Positions 45,136-57,069 of a stretch of DNA of 64,000 nucleotides are shown here, piece after piece (position 1 is the stretch's first letter; each line of letters opens with the position of its first letter). Made by a program: the position numbers and the translations under genes. Location of the stretch: NCBI RefSeq assembly GCF_008831285.2, contig NC_045146.1:11168972-11232971 (forward strand), in the 5' to 3' direction. The notes beneath the pieces are model-generated. The model was not told the DNA's origin. It searched no databases and saw only the letters and a list, made by a program, of their open reading frames with translations. Source of the stretch: Nymphaea colorata (Eukaryota; Streptophyta; Magnoliopsida; Nymphaeales; Nymphaeaceae).

Positions 45136-45906
45136 ACATCCTCTGCATCTGACATAGCTCTTTTAGCGGTCTCTTTCAATCGTTCAATTTCCTTGCTTGC
45201 TTTCTCTAATTCTAACTGAAGAACATCATCTGTGCTGCTAGCGTTTCTCTTGTACCGCTCTGCGTCAGCCTTTTAAGTTCTCCAATTCTGCTTGAGCTGA
45301 CGGAAGTTCGTCCTTCACTTGATTAGCTTCCATCGTGACTTCTTTGACTACAATTGCTAGATCGTCCAGAGCCTGCTTGCTCTTCTCTTCCGCTTTCCTC
45401 ACGAATGAATCTCATCACACCGCGAGCTTGCTTCTTCTGCAAGATCCTCCATGTTTGAAATGGCCAACTCCTCTCCATCTCGTGCGAGTGCAAGATCTTT
45501 TTGCGCATTTTATAACTCCAACTTGAGTAATTCAATGGTTTCACCCATGTCATGAAGACCAATCTTGCCCTTCTTGACACTTCTATGAGTGTCTTCAAGA
45601 TCATCGCTGTTTGCCAGACCGATGCCTCCATCGCTTGAATCATCTCCCATAGAGAAGATATTTGAAGCTTAGTTTCTTCAAGAGACATCTTTGTTTCCTC
45701 AAGCAGCTTTGTTAATGACTCCATCGATTCAAGGCTCCATCCTTGGATGCTTTAGCCATCTGAATTTCCCTCTCCAGCTTCTCAATCATCTTCTTACTCT
45801 CCAATAACATACTTGATGGCTGGAATTCGGAATCTCTGGTACTATGAAGCCCCAAATTCAGTTTCTCCAGCAATTCTTCCCTTTCTCTTAACATTGACTC
45901 AACTTC
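45136..45906 (-). pseudogene. Coiled-coil protein gene fragment, unit B
   Basis: Copy of the fragment in unit A with the same acceptor-like start (45,906) and heptad-rich content. It keeps 'LTKLLEETKMSLEETKLQI' in one frame where unit A is shifted. It lacks one base near 45,730 that A has, which breaks the frame after 'AKASKDGA'. A, B and C thus carry different breaks on top of shared ones, so none is functional. Confidence 0.6.
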
Positions 45907-46737
45907 CTACTGTCAAACCCAACGGCCACAAGCAGAACGTGATTGTTGAATTTTCCAGAAACTGAGATGCATACTGGAATTTCGAAGTCATGATGCTTGG
46001 AAATTTTGACTACGGTTGAGAGGAAGAACATCAGCGAGAGAGATAGAGAGAGAGAGAGAGGAGCTGGCCAGAGGCAGGATGGCATAATGATGCTGGCCTT
46101 TGTATTGTTTCTTTACCAAAACCCCTTTACTTTTCCGTCTTAGTTGCCAACAGAGCAATCCAACTATCCGGTCTACCTTTCTTCTCCCCCTCTCTCTCAA
46201 CATATGAAAGGAAGTTCGGACTCTTTGAGCAAATATTCTCAAGCCAGCAGAAACTTGAAGCAACCGTCTTTAAAAGTTTAAGACCAGGTCCATCCTGTTC
46301 GACCTTTAAAAGAACGAAAGAGGACATCTATGTGCGTGTCTTTTGAGTCATAGATAGTGTCATTTGCATAGATGATCAGTAGCATACTTTAATGATTCTG
46401 AGAACAAATAATATCAATCGGATACAAGCCTCAGTAAATTAATTTATTCAGTAATTTTTGTAAATTATAATCGACCAAGCTCCAATTTGAAAAACAAGAC
46501 CCTGAAACCTAAAAGCTTTAGGGAGCGTCTGGACAATTCATTGACAAAATGATTTTTTAGAAAACTTGGACTTGTAAAAATGATTTTTTAATGAGTTTTA
46601 AAAACATAGTTTTTATGTTTGGGTGGACGGACCAAAAAAAGGTAAAAAAAAGGTTTTCTCTGCAAGAAGGACCTTGGTTCTAAGACAGGAACCAAGGTTT
46701 GGCCTTGTGTCTATCAACTTCATTGAAAAATTAATCA

Positions 46738-46958
46738 TAGGGATGTCAATATATTTGATTTGATCGGACCATTTTGAAAAAATTGAAGTACCAAAAAAAA
46801 AATTAATACCTAACTAAGAAATCAAATCAAATGTCGATTTAAGAAATAATAGCTGATTCGGATCTAAATTTGAATTCATATATACATAAATATCCTCGGA
46901 TTAAGTATAAATAAATATCCATTTGCATTTGGATTGGATCTATAAAAAATATTTATAG
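46738..46958 (+). repeat. hAT-like terminus remnant, unit B
   Basis: Copy of the remnant at 28,670, beginning 'tagggatgtcaat'. Confidence 0.42.
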
Positions 46959-47114
46959 TTTTGCCCCAACACCCCCGTCCTCGATGGCGAGTCTCCCTGT
47001 TACGCCCGTAAGTTTTAAAAAAGGTTGTGAAATTTAAAACTAAAGTGTGTTTTTGAAACGCTACATAGTATTTAGGTGGATTTTGAAAGTTTGGTGAGAG
47101 GGGAGGTTCATCGA

Positions 47115-47306
47115 GCCCTACCCGCCTCTTTCCTTCTTCCTAAAATCCAAGAGCACGGACAAACTTTCTGCCCGTTAGAGCATAATTTCTGTTTTTTGTC
47201 CTTGAGAAGGCTCGTCTTCCTCTTGCGGAAGCTCTCCGCTCCGCATGCAGCTGCTCATTCTCGTATCGCACGTCTGCATCAACTCCTCTTCCGCATCTCT
47301 GTCGAG
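47115..47306 (+). other. Leader-like exon with splice donor, unit B
   Basis: Copy of the leader-like exon of unit A, with donor TCGAG|GTAAGG at 47,306. A 114-residue frame is open across it in B and C (47,076-47,420) but contains the splice donor and intron-like DNA. It is not conserved in A, so I do not call a protein. Confidence 0.45.
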
Positions 47307-50300
47307 GTAAGGCGCAGGCTTGCCTCTTTCTATTGCGTTTTATTTCCAAACAGCCTGTGTTTCCTGTCTGCGTTTCCCCAAATCGCAGCCCTAGTCGTCT
47401 TCTTCGCCCTTTCGACATAGGGAGGGTTGTTTTAGATCTACTTCATGTTTGAAAACGTGTTTAATTGGATCATAAGTTTGCAAAAGGACCTGCTTACGGC
47501 ATGAATGTTATATGAATATCGGACTTTCACGCGTTGTTGTTCTTCTTTGTTGGTTGCTAAATACTTTTATCTGTTTAGTTATATTTGGGCCTGTCCATTG
47601 CCTAGCATTAATGACATTATTGGCTTTTGCTTCAAATTGTATTTGCAAATAATAAAAATTTTACCGTTCCCGAACAATATCTAAGTCTCTTTCTCTCTCT
47701 CTTTCTTTGTGTGTGTGTGTGTTGTGTGAAGCTTGAGGGTTCGAGGGTCTTGTGTATAGCGTCTATGACTTCCTCCCCCTTTTTTGGTCAAAGCTTGTGA
47801 ATCCTTTTTCAGCCTTCTTCAACTGTAATTTAGAATCTTAATGTATCACTGAAACATGTATATCTTCTACTTTGCATTGTTTTGTGTTCTGCAACTGTTG
47901 GTTTCTTTGTTTGAATCAAAGACATCATCCAATTGACACAAAACAGGGCAAAAATAAGTATCCAGAAACAACGCAAGAAACACTCTGATAAGAATCCTCC
48001 GTTTAGGTGATTTGCATCATAATGGAAGTTTTATTTCTGTGAATTAACATAGCATGCAAACTTATAGAGTTCCAAAACCCTATTGTATATAGAACTGCCT
48101 CTGATTTTCAGTTAGTTTTGACCATGCTAAAAAACTGAGCTTGCTGAGCAAACTTTGCTGTCTTTCCAAAACAAGTTGAGACATGCCAAAGCCTTGCTTT
48201 AAACTTTTGCGATGCAAACCTGCAGGGAGTAGGGGCCTTTCTTGACCATTTTATTGAACAAAAATTGAAGCTATACACAAACATACGAATACAGCTGAGG
48301 TAGAATTACACTCTAGACATACAATGAGTGTACAAAAGTTATACAGCATTAAACCATCAAACACGTGACCCCAACAGGAGAACTAACACACAGCTCCTCG
48401 CACCGAAAGAATTATCTTTTCCAAAGTTTGGAGTTCTTCACGTCGGAAGAATAATCTTTTCGGAAGTTTGGAGTGGGATGTTACCATCATCAATTTTGAG
48501 TCTACAAGCCATGTTGAAGATATTAGGGAAGAATTTGAGGATCATATTTAGATATTTCCTATAATTCAGCTTTTCTTGTATTTGCAGTTATGACTTGTGA
48601 CCTATTTTGCTGATGGCTGGTCAAATTTGTCGTGGAAAGGGAAGGCTCAATGAGGCAGCACATTGTTGTAGTTAGGCTTTAGCAGTCGTTGTCTGGTATG
48701 CTTTTTTTTCCTTTTCTTCTTCCTTTCCTTCTTCATTGGTGGATTGCACTTGTCTTGTTGTCAAAAAATGTTCCCCCTTAGTGCAGCCCCAATTAATTGT
48801 CACAGCAACCTTTGGGGGAATATGATGAAGGTTCATGGTCCATTACAAGAAGTGAGTTGCTTTGTTCTTTAAAGAGGAAATTCGTTTTCTATAAATTCTA
48901 TAGAATGACAATTGTTTGATTTCTTTGCTAATGTACTTTACATTTTCTTTTATTTGTACTATTCTTGCCCTGTGTGCTTGAGTGTTGTGTCTCCATCTTG
49001 GGTGCAAGCATTTTGTGTTTTGATCTTCTTGCATGTGATTATACTTTTCTGAATTTTTTGTGATTTTTACTTTCTTTGATAGTTTAATTAGGAAACATTG
49101 TTTTTGAGAATTCCGTTCTACTTTGTACAGAAACTGGGCAGAATAAAAAAAACACAAAACAAATACAAAAGTTGTTCAAAAAATTCTGCATTTTGGTTTT
49201 CTAAATTCCTCTACTTCTGTAGAGTAAAAAAATCCTTAGTTTTGGTACCATCTCTTTACAATATCATGTCTTTTTAACCCAGATTTATGAACCTGTTAGA
49301 ACTCGAAAAGTTTGCCTCTATTCTATTTCCGAACACTTTTTTACTTTCGCTTTCTGCAGACAGCCCTACATTCAAAGTCTAACAATGCCCAGTCCCGTAG
49401 TTGTCATTATCATTTCTCTAATGATTTTACAAAAGCCGCTGCATAGGACTGGTTTATCCTGGGCTTCCTTCATGGAAAGAGAAGAGCTTAACCTAAACCT
49501 CTTGCAAAACTTTCAATTAGTTGATGACCTAACATTTATACAGATATGAGAACTCGCCACCCTTAAACCACCCTTTTATGTAGAATATCATACTTTTATG
49601 GGAGAATTGGTGAAGTTCGTTCTTCTACCTAGTCTACCCAGTTTGTTTTGCATTTACCCCTCTCTTTAGGGAGTAGAGTTCATTCCTCCTGGTGATATAC
49701 CATTTGATGTCAAGAACTATTTTAAAAGATTTTTTTTTTAATTTTGTTTAAAAACATTTTAAAAATGTCTTCTCTCAAAATGATGTCTTTGCTTTACTCT
49801 TAGTATCTTCCTGAGTAGGAGAAAATTTCAAGCTTTTGTTGTCAATCTATGGAAGAGGAAAACTGAAAATTCCTGGATTTGAACAGCAAGGAAAACTCCT
49901 ATGAAGCTGAGAAAGTCAAGACTAGGAAATGCTATTGACTCTGGTGTTCATACATTTACAAGGATTTAACATGAGATATACTGAGAGAGAAGCCACAATG
50001 CTCTGTAAGATCTTGGCAGGTAGCAAAATGAGGGTTGAGAGATTGGCTCGGGGCTTGTGTAGTTGTTCCTCTAAGTTGGTAATCAAGAGTACCGGATAGG
50101 CATAAAGCTTATTTATGTCTATTTCGCGAAGATAATGACTTATGAGCCTTTGGCTCGTTGAAAACTCGTAAGATGAAGCGGGTTGGACATGTGACAAAGC
50201 TACACATAACCACCAAAGCGGTGGAGCTTCGTAGTAGCCTTTGAGGTGGTGATGTATTCCCTCAAAGGTGAAGGTCGGCCTGAAAAAAAAACATCAAAGG

Positions 50301-53300
50301 AAAAAAAATCAAAAAGGCAAAAAGCTGAATGCCAAAGAAAGAAAGAAAAAAAAAAAAGTGTCTGCCAAGAGATGAAAGACATGAAGGCTGAACTCGCAGG
50401 AATTGAATGTGACAATCTTTCATGGATGTGCGAATTTGGTGTCAATATCTGCTCCTCTTTTTGATTACCTAAGATGTCGAGGATGATTCTTTTATGTTCA
50501 CATTTTGGAAATTGAAAGATATCCCTTCTAGAGGTTCGACGACATTGATGTGAAATGAATCCTAATGCTTGTATGGTACTATGGGTAAATGAATGACATA
50601 TTATTTACACAACACGAGCACTCAATCTTATGAGTTAAATTCATAATTTTGAACTATTTCAAAGTAAAAACTTGACATCTCTTGTTATGTTTTGAGGTTT
50701 CTAGGCATAAGAGGAACTAACCAATCCCCTTTGGTCTTGAAAGGTGTTTGCCATTTCATTAACAAACCACTAGTTCGTTCATGGAATAGATGAAGTCATG
50801 AAACTCCTCAAACCTAGTCCACTTATGCTGAATGTGACAAATTGTCCATCTTTTCCTCTGTTTTAGGAGAGGCAGATCATTTGGGAACCTGACCCATTAT
50901 TCCATCTTAACTGTGTGTCTTCAACCCGTTAAAATATCTTCAACCTGTTTTTCAATGACATAACCCATACTTAGGGTTGATGTTGTCATGGAAGATCTCT
51001 TATCCGTTTTCAAAAGAACCAGTCAATTTTGAACTGTGACATTTTTAAAAAGTTATATCCTTTGAAGTTGCATGAGTTTTGTTGTTGCTTTCATCTAATA
51101 TTTGTCTTGGATTGAAATACATGGTCTTGCAAAATGGGGTGGAATTATTCTTCATCATCACCAACTACCCACCCATGCCTTTGCTTCGACAGTTGGGTCC
51201 TTCATAGATTTGAGCCAGGTCATTATTCAGTTCTTTCTTCTTTCTTCTTGTGTCATGTTATGAATATTTTGACTAGTATGTGTTTGTTTATTCATAAATC
51301 AAGACAATATCCTGCATTGGGGAAAAAATATGATATTATTGAATCTTTTCTCATTGATGCTATTTATGTTGTGTCACTCATTTAAGGCTGGCTGTTCAAC
51401 CTTCTCCTCGTCGATTGAGGCTATTGCTTTTAATCTAGTTCTTCCCCTTCCCATAACCGAGATGTTTTTCCTACATTGGAGGAGAAGGTGGGCTGAGGTT
51501 GGTCCAAAATTATATCAGAATGTAAGTTCTTTAGGCGTGAAAATGACACAGCTAAGGCTTATTTTAGAATGTCGTCGAAAGCTTGTTTTTGGATTTGTTG
51601 TTGGTCTTGAATTTTTTGATGTTCTTATCCAAATGTTGTTGCTGCAGGAAAGGCCCATGATCTTCAACTAGAAGGTTTTCTGAACTTGGTTGCCTGCCCA
51701 TGCCTGCTGTGGTTGGCGAACCAAGAGCCTCTGATGCCATTCACCATTCAATGACTTGTCTAGAAAAAACAAAATACTTAATACTACCAAAGGAGGTTGT
51801 TGAGTTGGTTGAAGTTATCCTTAGCAATGTGTTGTTGATGTACTGAACACGAAATAATGCCTTTTCTTTTTATGTTTGTTGTGGTTTAAAGCATATGTTG
51901 CTGGCAACCGAAACTGTTTGATATCGGCATTTCCAATGGGTTAAACACTTGCTGGAAGCTCGAGTCCAGACATAGAATTGAGTTGCAGCTTATGACCAAG
52001 AGATTGGAGTAAGGCCGAGAGGTATGCCATGAAACAACTTAGCCGTCAAAGGTGCAAAAGTTACAGCAGTTACTTCTGTTGTATGTACATGCAACAGCAA
52101 CTAGGCCTTTAAGGTAGTTTTTGAATTAATCTTCATGTACACTTGTCGACAGAGCAAAGTTTGCTGGCCTAACACTTACCATGGGGGAGATGTTGATTGG
52201 AGAAAAAAGAGGGATTCCTTCCGACCAACCTCCAAAGTGCGAAAATGAAAAAGAAGAAAGAAAAGGGAGCACCAAGAGTGGGAGGGGGCAAATTTCTCTC
52301 CATTGAGCTGAAGGTGATGGAATGATTTTCCTCGAAGCAAACCTCAAAGGTGCTTATAAAAAAAGAAAAGAAAAGAAAAAGAAACATATGGGGGCACCAA
52401 GACGGTGAGCTGAAGGTGATGTGTTTTGGATGATCATAAATCTCATTTTGTTCCGTTCTTCTTGGTAGACAATATTTGTGTGTTTTACAATTCACAGGTA
52501 CACATAAATGCTTTATATTCTCCCTGCTGCCAAGGTGTATGCCTAGCTCTGTCTTCAAACACTGCTTTATAGTGCTCAGATGAGGCCTTCAAGGTACGTG
52601 CATCTGCACCATCACAATCATCTCTTTCTTTTGTTTTCTCTGTTCGTGCTTAGCTTTCCGTGTTGTCAAGGTGTATGCCTAGCTCTGTCCTCAAACACAT
52701 GAAAGCACTAGTTGTGTTGCAAGGTGTATGCCTGTATTCTTGTAATTATTGTTACTGCATAACCTGACCCTGTATCTGTCTTTGGAGTATTTTCCATCTG
52801 TTGGCTACACAGTTCTTGGCATTGTTGTTGGTTGTTTTCCATCTGTAAGCATCATGGATGTTGGTTTTATCTGATTTGATAGTAACATGGTATCTGCTCA
52901 ACATTTGCAAGGGTTTGCAATGATCTGTTACTGTATCTAATTTGCTGACCTCATTATTTCTTGGTATCGTGTTTAGACTGTTTCTATAATGTGAATTTCA
53001 TATTTAATGCATGACCTTACCATACATCAACTCAGACTTTGTGTACTTCTCTGCATGTTCTGTTTTCCTGGAACCTTCTTCAAGGCACTTAATTATCTAG
53101 GTGCCTTGTTTTCCATCCATTTGATTTTTTTTTTTTTGAGCTTGTGGTGTTTTGGGCATGCTTGGTTCTGAATGGACATCAGTATTTGATTATTGTATAG
53201 TTCTAATTTTTGTGGACCTCTATTGTTCCAAGTTCCTAACGTCCTTATGTTTTGACTTTTGACAAATTTGGCTTTCATCTGATCCTTTGATTTTGTAGAA

Positions 53301-53997
53301 TTTAAATGTGCCTGAATATTTTGTTGTTACTTTTACTTATACATTCTTCCGTTAGTTTTGAATCTTATTGAATGAGTTGCCTCTGTTAAGAATATCACTT
53401 TTCCAAAGATTTGATTTTGTAATAATTTGGAGTGTTCATAATTTGTTAGACATATGTTCAGTTTTTCACAAAGAAAGCCCACAAAATTTCAGGATTTTTT
53501 GAGCTTCCAGTCATTTTTGATAGATTTTTAAGCTATTCCCTGTTTTTGATTCTCACGTACCAAAATTTCTGAAAACCAAAATCAATTCTCACTTTATTAA
53601 TTGTATCTATTTAAGAGATTTTCAATTCTACTTTTTCTGAGTGTTTTGTCAAATTTTATAGTTTTGATTTTATTCTTATATTGAGGAAAATTTCTAGCTA
53701 GTAAAGCTCAACCAAAGTTGTGAAGAAAGGGATTAGGAGCATTTTATCATTTCTTTCTGTGCTTCAATGTACGAGTGCATGAGAAAGGACATTTTTTAAG
53801 TTGAAGATTCATCTGGAAGCCAACATGAGCCATTAATCATGTATCTTGTATGACATATGGATGTGTCCAACGTTTTTGTATGTAGTGTATTTTCATACTG
53901 AGGAAAATTGCTGGCCAATGAAGCTCAACCAAGAGGTTGTGAAGAAATGGATTTGGAGCATTTTATCATTTCTTCCTGTGTATTGTTCCTGTTGCAG
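47307..53997. other. Long noncoding tract of unit B
   Basis: Counterpart of 29,238-35,880 with few differences. The frame corresponding to 33,044-33,580 is interrupted here by an extra base near 51,301. Nothing in it is recognised as coding. Confidence 0.55.
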
Positions 53998-55410
53998 TTG
54001 CTTCGCTGGAGGTACCGTTGAAATTTCTTGGGAAACGGAAGGAATCTGAATATGTAGATGTCCAGTTTATTCCTCTTGGTGGTATTTCTTACTACGTACA
54101 GCACCATCGAGGCGATTATTCTTTTTCTCCTCTTCTCATTACATAATTTGTCTGCAAATCTAATAACTTGAAGATGCATTGCAGCCTGGCAGATATGGCA
54201 GCCAATCCATTCCTTGCTCTTTTCTTTATTGTTTTTATGCTATTAGCATGTGCACTGTTCTCAAAGACTTGGATAGAAGTATTTGGCTTATCTTCTAGGG
54301 ATGTTGGCAAAGCAGTTGATGGTAAAGATTTTTTTTTTTTGATATTTCTGATTTATGCCAGCTTTTATATGTTCTCCAATGAGCCTTTTCTTTTGTTTGT
54401 TTGCTTGTTTTTTTCTTGCTTTGTGTGTTTCTTTTCCTGCCATACGCACTGGGGTTAGGGGTACATACAGGCTTGGGTTTGTTAGGTGAGGTCTTGAACT
54501 CTTGACTGCCTTCAACGTGAACGTCTCATGTCCAACATGGGAATTGCTTGTCCTCTGTTGAAATGACACTCACATATTTCCCCTAGGCCAGTGTTCGTGT
54601 GTTGTGATCACCTTAAGACTTTCGTCTAGCAAGATTTGTTTTTGAGCTTCATACTAGTGTTTTGTAGATTAGAAGAAATCAAATGTTCAGGTAGAGGTCT
54701 ATAAAATCTCTCCAAAAGGGGACAATGAGATCCATTCCCTTCCTTTGAAACTTCTTCCAGAGCTTCCAACGTTTCATCTTGGTGATGAAGCCTTGAAGCC
54801 CATGTCCTCTTGAATAGCCTATTCTCACGTCCTTAATTTGTTAACTTGAACGTGCTCATCTTCTTTGGGCATCCCACGTGAGCCAAGAGTCGTCCTACAT
54901 TAAGAGATGGATTGTGCGCTGTGGATTGTTCAACAAAGGAGATGAATTGTCAAGCTTCTCCCCAAATACCAAGGTAGAATTGCTGTTTTCTCTATGTAGG
55001 AACCTTTCATGCATGCATTGTAGAGTTGATTTATAGCATTGCATTAATTTTAATTTGTTTTGCGATTTTCATGCTTCATGTAGAGCATATTTAGCTGAAA
55101 TTTTGATCCTTTGTTCATCGTAGGATTAGAGTTATGATTTATTATCACTGATTTGTTTGGAAAAGAACAAAAAAAACTTAAAATTGCCTTTAGGAACAGT
55201 CTGTTTTCATTCGTATTCTTCATCAAAAAGGAAAAAGAATTGTTTTTTTTTTCTTGTTTCTAGTTTGTGTTGGATCTTTTCTATGTGTAAAGAACTGTAC
55301 ATATCTGTTTTGGTTTAGCTTTCTAGTATTACTATACATTCTCTCTGCTCCTTCCTTTCTGTCTGAGTGATCAGATTGGCATGGCTGACATTTTCGAGAA
55401 GTAACTTAAG
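52422..55410 (+). repeat. Lower-order module, unit B copy 1 (with Sec61 exons)
   Basis: Counterpart of 34,331-36,540, but with the 810-bp Sec61-bearing block (53,948-54,757) present. Confidence 0.78.
53998..54321 (+). pseudogene. Sec61 alpha two-exon fragment, unit B copy 1
   Basis: Exon 1 (53,998-54,111) reads 'KFLGKRKESEYVDVQFIPLG', closer in part to the normal protein. Its donor is changed from GT to GC (54,112). The intron is only 73 bp, because about 80 bp found in the other copies are absent. Exon 2 (54,185-54,321) reads 'LADMAANPFLALFFIVFMLL'. It carries the same missing base after 'GGISYY' as the other copies, so the three copies descend from one broken ancestor. Confidence 0.82.
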
Positions 55411-55532
55411 GTGCATCTGATTCAAACTTGGTAAGGTAGATGGGATATGTCACTTAGTTCCCCATCCAAGCCAGAAAGATCGTTAACTGGTTTTAAATGG
55501 TGAGGTTTTTTCTTGGGTATTTTTTGACAAAA

Positions 55533-56060
55533 CTGAAAATCAGGAGGAAATCGTACATAATAGTCATCATCACTAAGAGATGCTATCCAAATTCATACAG
55601 TCTAATATTCCTCAATGGATTTATGGCCCAATTGGTGAGCGGCGAAAGGATGGACAAATATCACAAGGGCGAGTGACACACACTATGCCTCATGTCCTTC
55701 TGGTGTGAAGCATCATGATCACAAAGTGATTCCATGATGCTAAGAATAGGAATTAAGTTGGAGGAAGCAGGAATCATGTGGTTGCTGAAAACACTTCTGA
55801 AAATCAGGAGGAAATCGTACATAATAGTCATCATCACTAAGAGATGCTATCCAAATTCATACAGTCTAATATTCCTCAATGGATTTATGGCCCAATTGGT
55901 GAGCGGCGAAAGGATGGACAAATATCACAAGGGCGAGTGACACACACTATGCCTCATGTCCTTCTGGTGTGAAGCATCATGATCACAAAGTGATTCCATG
56001 ATGCTAAGAATAGGAATTAAGTTGGAGGAAGCAGGAATCATGTGGTTGCTGAAAACACTT
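55533..56060 (+). repeat. 264-bp tandem duplication private to unit B
   Basis: 'ctgaaaatcaggaggaaatc' starts at 55,533 and again at 55,797. The two copies, ending in 'gtggttgctgaaaacactt', look identical or nearly so. Unit A has a single copy (about 36,774-37,110) with a different middle part ('gtgaacattccggatag'). Confidence 0.88.
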
Positions 56061-56162
56061 ATTTGAATGGGTTCCCTTTCCATCCTATCCTTCGATTCTA
56101 GGTGTACTCTTTCACGCTTAGCTGATATTGAACCTTCCACAGTTAAATTAGAGAAGATGGTC

Positions 56163-56775
56163 ATGGCTACATATTTCTCTGGTTCTAGTATTCAAAGTGA
56201 TGTTACGCCTACCTTGTATTTGAAGGATGGTAGTCAGAATCGCTTCCTAGGTTCGGCACTTCCTGGGCACATGATGTATATTAACTATTCAACTGCCAGT
56301 ACATATACAAACAAACCTGCTAGATCTTGCACCTCGCCTTGAGGAAAGCATTTTGAATACGTGGAGGGATGGTAGGAAGGAATTGTTTATGCGACCAGCA
56401 GTTACTAATATGTTGGGCATCTGAGAACAAATAAATGGTGGTAATGATTTGGCCTGTGACACTTTGAATCTCAGCACTGAGCCGTGAGGTGGGTATGGGG
56501 ACACAGTTGCAAATCTTGCAAAGTGGACAAGGGCAGATGTAACTGTTGTGCAAGGGCAAGGGCTATCTTTGAGCCTTGGGACGCACATATCATCTGCAAT
56601 TGCAGCTTCTTCTTTCCAATTTAGTCATGGAAATCCTGATGTTGCATTTGTAGGTTCGGAGATTTTGGAGAATGAAGCTCCCAAAAATGATGGATTCAGT
56701 TGTAAGCAGCCAAGTTGCAATAAATTTTCACCTGCCTTTTCAGGGATTGATCACCTAGCAAAAGGGGATTCTTAA
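56163..56775 (+). pseudogene. BEL1-like homeodomain N-terminal fragment, unit B
   Basis: This is the better-preserved copy. 'MATYFSGSS' runs to 'KPARSCTSP' and a stop. In the next frame come 'ESILNTWRDGRKELF' and a stop after 'TNMLGI', then 'VVQGQGLSLSLGTHI' and 'SHGNPDVAFVGSEI', ending 'HLAKGDS'. One frameshift and several stops are shared with unit A, so the fragment was broken before the duplication. Only the region ahead of the POX domain is present. Confidence 0.78.
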
Positions 56776-56879
56776 GCAATTTTCAACCGCCCCTAGTGGC
56801 AAAACAGATGCATATGGGCGGGTCTTCATATTGGATTGATAAATCTTGCACTAAGTAGTTACGAATTCCAATATCTCCT

Positions 56880-57017
56880 GCCTGAGTTTGTTGCCAATCT
56901 GAAAAGAAAATGTTCATCATGTGGTTGCTGAAAACACTTATTTGAATGGGTTCCCTTTCCATCCTATCCTTCGATTCTAGGTGTACTCTTTCACGCTTAG
57001 CTGATATTGAACCTTCC
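56880..57017 (+). repeat. Extra partial copy of the BEL1-like leader, unit B
   Basis: The leader just upstream of the BEL1-like ATG ('gcctgagtttgttgccaatc' through 'gatattgaaccttccac') is repeated here after the fragment. It is then cut off and joined to 'ctcctaaagggtccatcc', the start of the next module. This shows a recombination or strand-switch joint inside unit B. Confidence 0.75.
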
Positions 57018-57069
57018 ACCTCCTAAAGGGTCCATCCAAGGGTGGAAGCCTAGTCCTCTTTTCAATATT

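Noticed and set aside
47076-47420. 114-residue frame present in units B and C
   Set aside because: It runs through a consensus splice donor into intron-like DNA, and unit A keeps only a shorter, altered version. It looks like an untranslated leader.
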